Assembly: GCA_003280915.1 (NCBI GenBank)
Contig: QCDL01000003.1
Location: 113,411 to 177,410 of the forward strand
DNA length: 64,000 nucleotides
Reading direction: 5' to 3'
Source of the DNA: Prochlorococcus sp. AG-355-I04
GTDB taxonomy: Bacteria; Cyanobacteriota; Cyanobacteriia; PCC-6307; Cyanobiaceae
Part shown: one piece after another, positions 8,513-18,049 of the stretch
How positions within the stretch are numbered: position 1 is the first letter of the stretch
Layout of the letters: every line of letters begins with the position of its first letter
Made by a program: the position numbers and the translations under genes
Notes under the pieces: model-generated
Databases searched by the model: none
Told to the model about the DNA's origin: nothing
The model's input: the letters and a program-made list of their open reading frames with translations, nothing else

Positions 8513-9337
8513 CTAATTTAACTTTCTATTTAACAGAGGCCTTATAATAATCAAGGAAAAAACTGTTAAAGAAAATAAAATTGAGATACAACTCTTACAA
8601 GTTAAATCACCATATGGGGCATGTAAAGCCACTAATTCTAAATCCATCGTTTGTGTATAGGCAGTCCTAATAGGTTCAATAGCAAAAGTTAATGGATTTA
8701 ATGAAGCTAACCAGCCCAGCCAATTTGGCATAAAAGAGATTGGAGCTAAAGCAGTACTCGCAAATAGAAGAGGTAAATTTATTACGAATATAAGAGCAAT
8801 TAATTCAATATGTCCCGGCAAAACAAACGCTAAACATAAACTTATTGATGTCACAAAAAGAACTAATAATATTAGCGTTGTAAATACAATTCCTAAACCA
8901 TATAAGTTGGGCCATCCATAACCCAAAATATATGAAACGATCATTATTACAACACTCTGAACAAAGCTCAAGATTGTTATGTAAAAAAAAGAAGATAAAA
9001 CTATGGATAATCTACTGGTTAAAGGAGCCACAAGTAATCTATTAAGAAATCCAAACTCTCTATCAAACATTAAAGGAAGACCAGAGTTTAGGGCTCCGCT
9101 AAAAGCAGTAAAAACAATAAGTCCTGCTCCTAAAAAATTCCCATAAGAATCAACACCTGGTAAAAAACCTTCAGGAGCTTTAGAGAATAATGCCCCAAAT
9201 AAAAAAAGCCAAATTATTGGTTGTAATATTCCTGCTAAAAGAGTTGATGGTCTTCTTTTTAATTGAATAAATAATCTCTTTGTTAAGGCAAATGTTTCTT
9301 GATATAAAAAAAATAAATTATACTGTTGTAATTCCAT
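8513..9337 (-). CDS. ABC-2 type transporter permease
   Basis: 274 residues with about six membrane helices. The N-terminal amphipathic stretch (RLFIQLKRRPSTLLAGILQPIIWLFLFG) and the later FGFLNRLLVAPLTSR loop are typical of the ABC-2 (DrrB/NodJ-like) exporter permease. It forms a pair with the ATP-binding subunit immediately upstream (49-base gap) and probably works as a dimer of each. The substrate is unknown. Its position next to ctaB-ctaA may hint at lipid, heme or drug-like export, but this is only context. Confidence 0.9.
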   Translation of the reverse strand: MELQQYNLFFLYQETFALTKRLFIQLKRRPSTLLAGILQPIIWLFLFGALFSKAPEGFLPGVDSYGNFLGAGLIVFTAFSGALNSGLPLMFDREFGFLNRLLVAPLTSRLSIVLSSFFYITILSFVQSVVIMIVSYILGYGWPNLYGLGIVFTTLILLVLFVTSISLCLAFVLPGHIELIALIFVINLPLLFASTALAPISFMPNWLGWLASLNPLTFAIEPIRTAYTQTMDLELVALHAPYGDLTCKSCISILFSLTVFSLIIIRPLLNRKLN

Positions 9338-9386
9338 AATTAGCAGTAATTAGTATTCATTATAGTTAGTTAACCAAAAGTTTTTT

Positions 9387-10406
9387 TTATCGCATGGATT
9401 GCTTTGATTCTTTTTTTAGGTCTCTTTTCCCTGCCATAGAAATTTCAGCATCCAATAATGTTTTCCCAGTTGCCTGAAGATATACATCATCCAAGCTTGG
9501 CTGACTTTGTGTAAGAGAAAAAATTTCAAACTTTGAGAAAGCTAATTCCACTTTTAGCTTCGTGAGTAAATCTTTTTGCTTATCTGCTACAAAATTTATC
9601 GAGAAACCTTGAGCTTGATTTATGATAATCTGACTAATTCCATCTATTGAAGATAAAATTTTACATATATTATTTGCTTCTTCCTGATTACTAAATTCTC
9701 TTACTTTTAAAGTTACTCTATCTCCTCCTAATTTATTTTTGAGCTCTGCAGGAGTCCCTTTTGCTATAACTCTTCCATCATCAATTATCACTAATCTGTC
9801 TGCCAATTTATCTATTTCATCAAGATAATGACTACTTAAAATAATGGTCATTCCATTATTTCTCAAATCTTTCAAGAGTTGCCATATAATATTCCTACTT
9901 TCAATATCCAAACCAACTGTAGGTTCATCCAAAATTAATACTTGGGGCAAATGTAAAAGTCCAGCTGCCAGATCTATTCTTCTTTTCATTCCCCCTGAAT
10001 AAGTTCCGCACTTACGATCAATCCAATCATTCATTTCTAATTGATCTACTAATTTCTTTATCCTTTCAAATTTTTTATTTTTGTTGATGTGATATAAATC
10101 TGATTGAAAATCTAAAAGCTCTCTTCCAGTTAATATTTTATCAAGTGCAATGTCTTGAGCAACATAACCAATTAATTCTCTAATTTTCCTTGAATTTTTT
10201 ATCAGATTAATATTATTTATGAACACTTCTCCACTATCAGGCTCTATTAAAGTAGCGAGTATTTTTATTAGTGTTGATTTGCCAGCACCATTAGGACCTA
10301 GTATTCCGAATAATGTGCCAGCTTCAATTTCCATCGATAAATTTTTTAATGCATTTATATCGGAATAAGATTTTGAGAGTCCTTTAACTTTTATATAATT
10401 CATCAA
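9387..10406 (-). CDS. ABC transporter ATP-binding subunit, DrrA-like
   Basis: 339 residues. The Walker A loop GPNGAGKST is at about residues 37-45, the signature YSGGMKRRIDLA near 137, and Walker B VLILDEPTVGLD near 155, followed by the H-loop ILSSHYLDE. The last 120 residues form the extra C-terminal domain found in DrrA-like exporters, with LTQSQPSLDDVYLQATGKTL near the end. It powers the neighbouring ABC-2 permease. The gene lies 36 bases downstream of ctaB in the same direction, so an operon ctaA-ctaB-ATPase-permease is likely. Confidence 0.92.
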   Translation of the reverse strand: MMNYIKVKGLSKSYSDINALKNLSMEIEAGTLFGILGPNGAGKSTLIKILATLIEPDSGEVFINNINLIKNSRKIRELIGYVAQDIALDKILTGRELLDFQSDLYHINKNKKFERIKKLVDQLEMNDWIDRKCGTYSGGMKRRIDLAAGLLHLPQVLILDEPTVGLDIESRNIIWQLLKDLRNNGMTIILSSHYLDEIDKLADRLVIIDDGRVIAKGTPAELKNKLGGDRVTLKVREFSNQEEANNICKILSSIDGISQIIINQAQGFSINFVADKQKDLLTKLKVELAFSKFEIFSLTQSQPSLDDVYLQATGKTLLDAEISMAGKRDLKKESKQSMR

Positions 10407-10442
10407 ACTTACTTTTTACTTAAAAAACATTTTACATCTAAT

Positions 10443-11444
10443 TTAATTACTAAGCAGGGATACAATAGATAAAAATATTTGCATAGATTGCTGCTCAAAT
10501 TCTACGGATAGTTGGGTTCTGGAAATTAATAACAAAAGACAAATGCCAAACATGTAGAGAATAGACCACCTAAAAAGAGACTTTGCTCTTGAAAGATCAT
10601 CAGGTGATTTCTTTAATTCATTTATTAATTGCAAAAGTCTTCCATTAAATGGCAATAACATAATTCCGTACAAGAGTCCCCCTTCAGGTAGAGCAAAGAC
10701 TCCTACAATACTCATTAAAACTGTTGCCCATCCGTAACGAGAAATCGCTTTAGCAGTAAAAACAGATCCTTTAACAGAAGGGAGCATAGGAATACCAACA
10801 GATGCGTAATCATCCTTCAACAAAATTGCAAGTGCCCAAAAATGAGCTGGGGTCCATAACATTACTAAACCAAACAACCACCAACCACTAAGACCTACGT
10901 GCCCTGTGGCAGCCGACGCTCCAACTAATGGTGGTATCGCACCAGCAACTCCTCCGAAAACAATGTTTTTTGTTGTACGAGGTTTCAAAATAACTGTATA
11001 TAAAATTACATAGCTAAATAAACCAAGAAGAGTCAAACCCGCAGCCAAATAATTTACACCACTTACTAAAAGCATCGAAGCTGCCAAAGTACATGATACG
11101 GCGGCTAAAAACACAGTCTCAGATGACAACTTTCCTGCTGGCAAGGCTCTTTTGCTAGTTCTTGTCATCCTCTTATCTAATTCCATTTCCCACAAGCAAT
11201 TAAGAGCTCCTGCTGCTGCTGCTGCCAAAGCGCCTCCTCCTAAAGTGCAGATAAGTTTCGGGGAAGACAAAGGCCATTCTTCTGTTAAAGCCATTCCTCC
11301 CAAAGTTGTGGCCAGTAAAAGTGGGATTAATCTAGGTTTTGCTACTTCAAGCCAAGGCGGCAAAGTTAATCTTTTTCTTGAAGGTACAACTTCATCCCTA
11401 ATTGAAGATTTATAGTTCAAGTTTTCTAAGTTACTACTGTTCAT
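10443..11444 (-). CDS. ctaB: Protoheme IX farnesyltransferase (heme O synthase)
   Basis: 333-residue UbiA-superfamily membrane enzyme. It adds a farnesyl group to protoheme, making heme O, the precursor of the heme A of the oxidase encoded next door. The first Asp-rich motif is [20 protein letters not shown], characteristic of CtaB/COX10. The loops [19 protein letters not shown] and [11 protein letters not shown] with [13 protein letters not shown] are also diagnostic. Its ATG overlaps the ctaA stop by four bases (translational coupling). It is divergent from ctaCDE as part of one respiratory locus. Confidence 0.96.
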   Translation of the reverse strand: MNSSNLENLNYKSSIRDEVVPSRKRLTLPPWLEVAKPRLIPLLLATTLGGMALTEEWPLSSPKLICTLGGGALAAAAAGALNCLWEMELDKRMTRTSKRALPAGKLSSETVFLAAVSCTLAASMLLVSGVNYLAAGLTLLGLFSYVILYTVILKPRTTKNIVFGGVAGAIPPLVGASAATGHVGLSGWWLFGLVMLWTPAHFWALAILLKDDYASVGIPMLPSVKGSVFTAKAISRYGWATVLMSIVGVFALPEGGLLYGIMLLPFNGRLLQLINELKKSPDDLSRAKSLFRWSILYMFGICLLLLISRTQLSVEFEQQSMQIFLSIVSLLSN

Positions 11445-12415
11445 GAGTTGATAACGACCGTTTGGGGATTAAGGGAGTGGTTTAGACCTTTTTTGGTAAA
11501 AGGATTTCTAAAAATTAATGTTGTTAATATCGCAATAAATAAAGAGGCGTTAAGTTGATGACCGATAATAAAAATAGGTTCATTCAAATTTGTTCTAAGA
11601 CTTAAAACACCCAAAGTAATTTGGGAAAATAAGAGAAAAATAAGTGTTGTGAGATATTTCCAATTTTCATTAAGCAAACTTCTCTTATAAATTGCAATAG
11701 CAATAATAAATAAAATTGAGAAAGCAATAGGAAAAGCAAATAATTTATGTGTATTTAGAATTAGACATTGTTTATTAAAAGATAAGCAAATATGTGCTGC
11801 CCAAGTTGATGAAAGCCTTACGCCAATAAAAGATTGAGTTAGAGTAAGTAAAAGAGGAACAAAAAATAATAATCTCCACCAGATTAATGGCTCTTCAATG
11901 TTGTTATTTTCTAGATTTTGATTTATTGAAATTGTTGTAATGAGAAGTAGAAAAGCTATTAAAAGATGGCCAGTAACAGTATATGAATCAAGCAGGTTTA
12001 TTACTGTTAAAGCTCCAAAGGATCCTTGGACAATAACGAGAAAAAGTAATAATGAATAAGTTTTAGGTAACCAATTTGGAATTTCATTTTTCCAAATAAT
12101 TGAAAGCGTAAATTTAAAAAGAATTAATATTCCAACCAGAAAAGCATCTAGACGATGAAACCACTCTAGAAATACTCTAAGGTTCATATGTTTATAAGGC
12201 AAAAAAGATCCATAACATAATGGCCAATCTGGACAGGCAAGTCCTGCCTCCATGACTCTCGTAGCACCTCCAATTACGATTAGTGCGATAAGTGCGAATA
12301 CACTATGAAATCCCAACCTTTTAAAAATTGTCAGATATTTTGATTTATATAATTGGTTATTAATCAAATGGATAATACCTAATATTTTGCATAATAAATT
12401 AGATTCAAAAACCAA
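11441..12415 (-). CDS. ctaA: Heme A synthase
   Basis: 324 residues with about eight membrane helices. CtaA/COX15 oxidises the methyl group of heme O to the formyl of heme A. The motif [21 protein letters not shown] near residue 50 is the classic family signature, and a further His ([12 protein letters not shown]) is in the expected ligand position; later [10 protein letters not shown] and [10 protein letters not shown] supply the second pair. The called start is a TTG at 12415. The first 30 residues are unlike other CtaA proteins as I remember them, so the true start may lie further downstream. Confidence 0.94.
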   Translation of the reverse strand: MVFESNLLCKILGIIHLINNQLYKSKYLTIFKRLGFHSVFALIALIVIGGATRVMEAGLACPDWPLCYGSFLPYKHMNLRVFLEWFHRLDAFLVGILILFKFTLSIIWKNEIPNWLPKTYSLLLFLVIVQGSFGALTVINLLDSYTVTGHLLIAFLLLITTISINQNLENNNIEEPLIWWRLLFFVPLLLTLTQSFIGVRLSSTWAAHICLSFNKQCLILNTHKLFAFPIAFSILFIIAIAIYKRSLLNENWKYLTTLIFLLFSQITLGVLSLRTNLNEPIFIIGHQLNASLFIAILTTLIFRNPFTKKGLNHSLNPQTVVINS

Positions 12416-12630
12416 ACATTAATTAAAAATTAATATGTTTAATTTAAAAAATAATTTACTAATTTAATCTTTTTTCCCTGACAATTAACTCTAAAAAGTT
12501 ATTAATAATACGCCTTTTATTTCATAAATCTTAAGAAGTTGTGAATTTAAATGTTTTTCTTTTAACAAAGGATGCATGTTTAAAAAAATTGAATATCTTA
12601 AAAATATAAATACAAATTTTTAGAGATCAA

Positions 12631-13434
12631 TTGTTAAATAAAAACATTTATTTAATATTAATTATTTCACTTGTTTTTGCTATATCTTTTTGGATTGGTT
12701 TCAATGTAAATTTGCTCCCAGCGGAAGCAAGTATTAATGCACCAATATACGATGAACTTTTTAAAATTCTTTTCATCATTGGATTAATTATTTTTATAGG
12801 AATGACAATAGCTGTTATTTACAGCTTATTTAAGTTTAGGAAAAGAAATGATCAGATAGGAGATGGTATAGCTTTAGAGGGAAATTTAAGCTTAGAAATT
12901 GTATGGACAATTATTCCTTCAATAATTGTTTTGTTAATAGGTTTATATAGCTACAACATCTACGATCGAATGGGAGGGATGAAAGAACTAAATCATAACC
13001 ACGAAATGATGAGTTCGAATTCTGAAAAAATATGGGCTGGAATAAGTCAAAATTCTGATAATGAAATAGCAATAAATAATTTATCAATTGAAGTTTCAGC
13101 TATGCAATTTGCATTTCTATTCAATTATCCCAAGGGCAATTTCATATCAGGAGAACTACACGTTCCTGTTGATCAAAAAGTATCAATGAAAATGGAATCC
13201 AAAGATGTCATTCATGCTTTTTGGGTGCCAGAGTTCAGAATTAAACAGGATATTATTCCTGGGCAACCTACTATTCTAAATTTCACTCCTACAAAAGTAG
13301 GAAAATATCCGATAATTTGCGCAGAATTATGTGGCCCATATCATGGAGGGATGAGAGCCTCCATAATTGTTGAAGAAGAATCTGATTACAACGAATGGTT
13401 TAACAAAAATAAAAAACCAGAGGTAAATTTATGA
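12631..13434 (+). CDS. ctaC: Cytochrome c oxidase subunit II
   Basis: 267 residues. A signal-like first helix and a second helix (about 42-65 and 85-105) anchor the protein; the C-terminal cupredoxin domain lies on the lumen or periplasm side. The CuA site is complete: the first His in DVIHAFWVPEF and the cluster CAELCGPYHGGM. The start is TTG, with no earlier in-frame ATG. It overlaps ctaD by four bases, so translation is coupled. The 215-base gap to divergent ctaA holds the promoters of both operons, but I cannot place them with confidence. Confidence 0.95.
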   Translation: MLNKNIYLILIISLVFAISFWIGFNVNLLPAEASINAPIYDELFKILFIIGLIIFIGMTIAVIYSLFKFRKRNDQIGDGIALEGNLSLEIVWTIIPSIIVLLIGLYSYNIYDRMGGMKELNHNHEMMSSNSEKIWAGISQNSDNEIAINNLSIEVSAMQFAFLFNYPKGNFISGELHVPVDQKVSMKMESKDVIHAFWVPEFRIKQDIIPGQPTILNFTPTKVGKYPIICAELCGPYHGGMRASIIVEEESDYNEWFNKNKKPEVNL

Positions 13435-15056
13435 CAATATTAATTGATCCACAAAAAACTAATAATGAAAGCCTTCAACCTAAAGGCTGGCTTAGATACT
13501 TTAGTTTTAGCCTTGATCATAAAGTAATTGGGATACAATACTTAGTTTGCGGTTTTCTTTTCTATTTAATAGGAGGAACCTTAGCGAGCGCTATAAGAAT
13601 TGAACTAGCTAGTCCAATGTCTGACTTTATGCCAAGAGATGTTTATAACCAAGTTTTAACTTTACACGGAACAATAATGATATTCCTTTGGATAGTGCCT
13701 GTGGTTAATGGCGCTTTTGGAAATTATTTAATTCCATTTTATGTAGGTGCAAGAGATATGGCATTCCCAAGATTAAATGCCGTAGCTTTTTGGTTAATTC
13801 CTCCTTCAGGTTTGATGCTCGTAGCAAGCTATTTTGTTGAGGGTGCTGCTCAGGCTGGATGGACGGCTTATCCTCCTTTGAGCATAACTACTCCTCAATC
13901 GGGACAAATTATTTGGATTCTGAGCGTTCTATTACTTGGAGGCAGTTCTATATTTGGTGGAATAAATTTTATAGCGACCATTATCAAACTAAGAAGGCCA
14001 GGATTAAAACTTATGCAATTACCAATGTATTGTTGGGCAATGCTTGGAACAAGTCTATTAGTTGTTTTGTCAACTCCTGTTTTAGCAGGCACTTTAATTC
14101 TACTGAGCTTCGATATCATCGCTAATACAGGGTTTTTCAATCCTGTTTTAGGTGGCAATGTCGTAGTTTATCAGCATTTATTTTGGTTTTATTCTCATCC
14201 TGCTGTATACATTATGGTCCTTCCTGCATTTGGTTTAGTTAGCGAAATACTTCCTGTACATGCTAGAAAACCACTTTTTGGATATACAACAATGGTTTTT
14301 TCAATAATGGGGATAGTAGTTTTAGGTTTAGTTGTTTGGGCGCATCACATGTTTACGAGTGGAACGCCTCCTTGGATGAGATTATTCTTTACTATCGCAA
14401 CAGCATTTATTGCTGTTCCAACAGGGATAAAATTTTTCAATTGGGTTGCAACATTATGGGGAGGTAAAATTTCCATCAATAGTGCAATGTTATTCTCTTG
14501 CGGATTTATTATAAATTTTGTTTTTGGAGGTATTACAGGAGTTGCTTTGGCACAGGTACCTTTCGATATTCACGTACATGATACTTATTTCGTTGTAGCC
14601 CATTTTCATTACATAGTTTATGGAGGGACTGTTTTTATTATTTTCTCTTCAATTTATCATTGGTTCCCCAAAGTAATTGGGAAAATGCTCAATGAAAAAT
14701 TAGGAATTTTACACTTTATCATTACTTTTATTGGATTTAACTTGTGCTTTGCCCCTCAACATTGGCTTGGTTTAAATGGAATGCCAAGAAGAGTTGCAGA
14801 ATATGATCCTCAATTCCAGTTCGTCAATCAAATTAGTAGCCTTGGTGCTCTTTTGATGGCTATAAGTACAATTCCTTTTTTAATTAACGTATTCCTTAGT
14901 GCTAGAAATGGAAAAAATGCTGGAGATAACCCCTGGAATGCTCTTACACCTGAATGGTTAACATCTTCTCCGCCTCCAGTTGAAAATTGGGAAGGAGAAG
15001 CTCCATTAGTTAAAGAACCTTATGGTTATGGCAAACAATTTTCTGAACAAAAATAA
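13431..15056 (+). CDS. ctaD: Cytochrome c oxidase subunit I (aa3 type)
   Basis: 541 residues with twelve membrane helices, the catalytic subunit reducing oxygen to water and pumping protons. Heme and copper ligands can be read: TLHGTIMIFLW (low-spin heme), WFYSHPAVYIMVLPAFG (CuB His and the cross-linked Tyr motif), WAHHMFTSG (CuB His pair) and HDTYFVVAHFHYI (high- and low-spin hemes). This is the A-type heme-copper family. In cyanobacteria it is the terminal oxidase of the thylakoid and plasma membranes. It sits between ctaC and ctaE with a 6-base gap to ctaE. Confidence 0.97.
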   Translation: MTILIDPQKTNNESLQPKGWLRYFSFSLDHKVIGIQYLVCGFLFYLIGGTLASAIRIELASPMSDFMPRDVYNQVLTLHGTIMIFLWIVPVVNGAFGNYLIPFYVGARDMAFPRLNAVAFWLIPPSGLMLVASYFVEGAAQAGWTAYPPLSITTPQSGQIIWILSVLLLGGSSIFGGINFIATIIKLRRPGLKLMQLPMYCWAMLGTSLLVVLSTPVLAGTLILLSFDIIANTGFFNPVLGGNVVVYQHLFWFYSHPAVYIMVLPAFGLVSEILPVHARKPLFGYTTMVFSIMGIVVLGLVVWAHHMFTSGTPPWMRLFFTIATAFIAVPTGIKFFNWVATLWGGKISINSAMLFSCGFIINFVFGGITGVALAQVPFDIHVHDTYFVVAHFHYIVYGGTVFIIFSSIYHWFPKVIGKMLNEKLGILHFIITFIGFNLCFAPQHWLGLNGMPRRVAEYDPQFQFVNQISSLGALLMAISTIPFLINVFLSARNGKNAGDNPWNALTPEWLTSSPPPVENWEGEAPLVKEPYGYGKQFSEQK

Positions 15057-15062
15057 AAACAT

Positions 15063-15665
15063 ATGACAACTCTAGATAGCTCAAAGGAAATTCAAAAAAA
15101 TAATTCTGAAGTTAACGAAACACATGAAGACTTCAGAATTTTTGGTCTTATAACTTTCCTAATTGCGGATGGAATGACTTTTGCTGGATTCTTTGCTGCT
15201 TATTTAACTTATAAAGCAGTAAATCCATTACCTGATGGTGCTATTTATGAATTAGAACTACCAATACCTACACTAAATACAATTTTATTACTTGTTAGTA
15301 GTGCAACTTTCCATAAAGCAGGTAAAGCACTTTTAAAAGACAAAAACTCTGATTCCCAAAAATGGTTGCTTCTTACTGCTTTTCTTGGAATTTTATTTTT
15401 AATATGTCAATTGTTTGAATATTTTCATTTACCTTTTGGATTAACCGATAATTTATTTGCAAGTACTTTTTATGCTCTTACTGGTTTTCATGGATTACAT
15501 GTCACTTTAGGCACTTTAATGATTTTAATTATTACTTGGCAATCGAGAATCAATGGCGGAAGATTAACTAGTCAAAATATGTTCCCATTAGAAGCTGTTG
15601 AATTATACTGGCATTTTGTAGATGGAATATGGGTAATTTTATTTATTATTTTGTATCTTTTATAA
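15063..15665 (+). CDS. ctaE: Cytochrome c oxidase subunit III
   Basis: 200 residues with five clear membrane helices, which is the short bacterial/cyanobacterial form of subunit III. The conserved segments FLIADGMTFAGFFAAYLTYK, ALTGFHGLHVTLGTLMI and EAVELYWHFVDGIWVILFI are typical. Subunit III stabilises the catalytic subunit during proton pumping. It is the last gene of ctaC-ctaD-ctaE. The AT-rich repeat region follows. Confidence 0.95.
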   Translation: MTTLDSSKEIQKNNSEVNETHEDFRIFGLITFLIADGMTFAGFFAAYLTYKAVNPLPDGAIYELELPIPTLNTILLLVSSATFHKAGKALLKDKNSDSQKWLLLTAFLGILFLICQLFEYFHLPFGLTDNLFASTFYALTGFHGLHVTLGTLMILIITWQSRINGGRLTSQNMFPLEAVELYWHFVDGIWVILFIILYLL

Positions 15666-15670
15666 AAAAC

Positions 15671-15704
15671 TAAATTTAAAAAATTAAATTTAAAAAATTA
15701 AATA
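15671..15704. repeat. 14-bp AT-only tandem repeat after ctaE
   Basis: TAAATTTAAAAAAT occurs twice head to tail (15671-15684 and 15685-15698), with a partial third copy. It lies between ctaE and the cyAbrB gene. It has little strong secondary structure and may just be low-complexity spacer DNA. Confidence 0.75.
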
Positions 15705-15776
15705 TATTTTTTATTAATTTATATTGCCACACTTCTCCTTTTTAGTAAGAATATATAATTAGAAATTTGTCAGATA

Positions 15777-16130
15777 ATGCTAGAAGGAAAAGAACTTCTT
15801 GAAAAAGCAAAATTATTAAGTAAAAAATCTGAAGATGAGATTGCAAAAGGTTGTGGTTACGTAGGTCCAAGTGGAAGAATCTTGAGAAAAAGTTTTTATA
15901 AGGCGCTTATAGAAGCTAAGGGTTACAAAATAGGAAATGGTCGTCAGGGAAAAAATGGTAAGAGAGCTTCAAGAGGCAGACAAACAGAATTTAAAACTAA
16001 AGTTCATGGCAATGGAAACCTATTAATTGGTAATGCTTACACCAAAAAATTAGGTCTAGAACCTGGTCAGGAATTTAAAATCGATCTTAAAAAAGAGTCA
16101 AAAACAATTTATCTGATTCCATTAAATTAA
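15777..16130 (+). CDS. Cyanobacterial AbrB-like DNA-binding regulator (cyAbrB)
   Basis: 117 residues. The protein begins with the LEGKELLEKAKLL helix and the GYVGPSGRILRKSFYKALIEA block, then a basic linker (GRQGKNGKRASRGRQTEFK), and ends in an AbrB-like swapped-hairpin fold (NLLIGNAYTKKLGLEPGQEFKIDL). This order is the one I know for cyAbrB proteins, which bind DNA broadly and affect carbon/nitrogen metabolism and cell cycle genes. It stands alone on the plus strand between ctaE and convergent ribE. Family call is strong, targets unknown. Confidence 0.9.
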   Translation: MLEGKELLEKAKLLSKKSEDEIAKGCGYVGPSGRILRKSFYKALIEAKGYKIGNGRQGKNGKRASRGRQTEFKTKVHGNGNLLIGNAYTKKLGLEPGQEFKIDLKKESKTIYLIPLN

Positions 16131-16140
16131 AAAATATATT

Positions 16141-16794
16141 TTACCAACCGTTTTCTTTAAGCCATTCCGAAGAAATATTATTTGAGGATAAATCTTGATT
16201 ACTATTTTTATTAAACAAAAGTAATTTCTCTACATATTTAATTAGTGCATCTGCCTCAAGATTTACGCTGTCACCGACATTTAATTTATTCAGATTTGTG
16301 TTATGCCAAGTATGTGGAATTATCGCAATAGTAAATATTTCTCCCTCCTGTTCATATTTTGCAATTGTAAGACTTATACCATTTACACAAATACTGCCTT
16401 TGTTAACTACATATTTTGAAAAATTATTATTTTTCCACTTGATGGACAGGAGCCACGATTTCTCTAATTTCTCTATACTCTCAACTGTTCCAAGACCATC
16501 AACATGTCCACTGACTATATGCCCTCCTAAACGGTCAGACACCCTAAGAGCGGGCTCCAAGTTAACAATCTGATTCAAGTTTGACTTTACTCCTAAAGTT
16601 GTTTTTTTTAATGTTTCCTCACTGACATCAACAGTAAATTTATTTTGAAAAATCTCTTTAACTGTCAAACAAATTCCATCTACAGCTATGCTGTCACCGA
16701 TTACCATATCAAATAAGTTATCTAGAATTTCAATTTCTAAAATATTTCTTTCTTGTTTTAGTTTTCCAATTGATTGAATAATTCCTGTGAACAT
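16141..16794 (-). CDS. ribE: Riboflavin synthase alpha subunit
   Basis: 217 residues made of two similar lumazine-binding barrels. It converts two 6,7-dimethyl-8-ribityllumazine molecules to riboflavin plus the pyrimidinedione. The N-terminal MFTGIIQSIG is invariant in the family; each half carries the substrate loops (GDSIAVDGICLTV near 33 and GSICVNGISLTI near 132, and GGHIVSGHVDG near 93). The first barrel's active Cys in GICLTV is kept. It is convergent with cyAbrB, with a 10-base AT-rich gap. Confidence 0.96.
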   Translation of the reverse strand: MFTGIIQSIGKLKQERNILEIEILDNLFDMVIGDSIAVDGICLTVKEIFQNKFTVDVSEETLKKTTLGVKSNLNQIVNLEPALRVSDRLGGHIVSGHVDGLGTVESIEKLEKSWLLSIKWKNNNFSKYVVNKGSICVNGISLTIAKYEQEGEIFTIAIIPHTWHNTNLNKLNVGDSVNLEADALIKYVEKLLLFNKNSNQDLSSNNISSEWLKENGW

Positions 16795-16906
16795 AGATTT
16801 AAGAAAAATATTTTTGCAAAATTTTGTAATTACTTTAATTTACTTTAAATCATTTTCAACTATAAATAAATTAAAGAGTAAATAAAAAGAAATTGATCAT
16901 ATTTAG

Positions 16907-18049
16907 ATGATTATTAATTCACAAAAAAGATCATTTGGTAGAGGAGCGAAAGTGAGCTTATTCACTTTAGGGACAATGCGAGCAACTGAAAGTCTCGAGA
17001 AAATGTATGGCATAATAAAAAATGCATATTATGTAGGAATTAATCATATAGAAACAGCACCTTCTTATGGTAATGCTGAATTACTTATTGGAAATTCAAT
17101 AAAAAAACTAGAAATAGAAGAGAATATAGAAGAAAAAAATTGGGTGATTACTTCCAAAGTTTTACCAAAGGGTGATTTTGACTTCTTAAAAAATAATTTT
17201 AAAAATTCTCTTAAGAATTTAAATCGCAAGAAAATTAATAATCTTGCAATCCATGGACTCAACTTAAAACAACATCTTGATTGGGTTCTTGCTGGAGAGG
17301 GTAAGAAATTTATATCATGGATACTTGAGAAGGAACTAGTTGATCAAGTTGGTTTTAGTTCACACGGTAGCTATTCACTAATAAAAGAAGCAATTAACTG
17401 TGAGGATTTTAGTTTTTGTAGTCTTCATTTACATTATTTAGATCAATCTAAAATTACTTTGGCAGAGGAAGCTATAAAAAAAGGTATGGGAGTATTAGCA
17501 ATATCACCTGCTGATAAAGGAGGTAGATTATATTCCCCAAGTGATATTTTATTAGAGGCCTCTAAGCCTTTTCATCCATTAGAATTAGCGTATCGATTTT
17601 TGTTGGCAAAAGGCATTACAACTTTGTCATTGGGGGCGACAAACAAAAAAGATTTTGAATTTGCTCATAAACTTAGAAACTCTTTCGCGAAGCTTACAAA
17701 ACTTGAAAAAAGCGCCCTCAATAAAATTGAAGAAGTTGCCAATAAAAGATTAAACTCAACCAAATGTGAACAATGTAGATTTTGTCTCCCATGTCCAAAT
17801 GAAGTACCTATTCCAGAAATACTTCGTTTAAGAAATATATCTATTGGTTATGGCCAATTAGAATTTTCAAGAGAGAGGTACAATTTAATAGGAAAAGCTG
17901 GCCACTGGTGGGAAGAAAAAAATTCCTCATTTTGTCAAGAATGCAATGAATGTGTTCCTAAATGTCCTAGTAAATTAGATATACCAAATTTATTAAAGGA
18001 AACCCATAACTTATTAATTGAAAATCCGACAAAACGATTATGGGGCTAA
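16907..18049 (+). CDS. Aldo/keto reductase with C-terminal 2x[4Fe-4S] ferredoxin domain
   Basis: 380 residues. The N-terminal two thirds is an AKR barrel (GTMRATESLEKMYGII, ETAPSYGNAELLIG, NLAIHG, ITTLSLGATN). The C-terminus adds two iron-sulfur motifs: Cys287, 290, 293, 296 (CEQCRFCLPC) and Cys343, 346, 349, 353 (CQECNECVPKC). Such proteins are predicted ferredoxin-linked oxidoreductases; the substrate is unknown. Its 3' end overlaps the convergent lipoprotein gene by 12 bases. Start is the ATG at 16907. Confidence 0.88.
   Translation: MIINSQKRSFGRGAKVSLFTLGTMRATESLEKMYGIIKNAYYVGINHIETAPSYGNAELLIGNSIKKLEIEENIEEKNWVITSKVLPKGDFDFLKNNFKNSLKNLNRKKINNLAIHGLNLKQHLDWVLAGEGKKFISWILEKELVDQVGFSSHGSYSLIKEAINCEDFSFCSLHLHYLDQSKITLAEEAIKKGMGVLAISPADKGGRLYSPSDILLEASKPFHPLELAYRFLLAKGITTLSLGATNKKDFEFAHKLRNSFAKLTKLEKSALNKIEEVANKRLNSTKCEQCRFCLPCPNEVPIPEILRLRNISIGYGQLEFSRERYNLIGKAGHWWEEKNSSFCQECNECVPKCPSKLDIPNLLKETHNLLIENPTKRLWG

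Noticed and set aside
12416..12630. tRNA or small RNA in the ctaA-ctaC divergent gap
   Set aside because: The region is AT-rich without paired arms or a T-loop-like sequence; it is more likely promoter DNA. The same applies to the other gaps checked.
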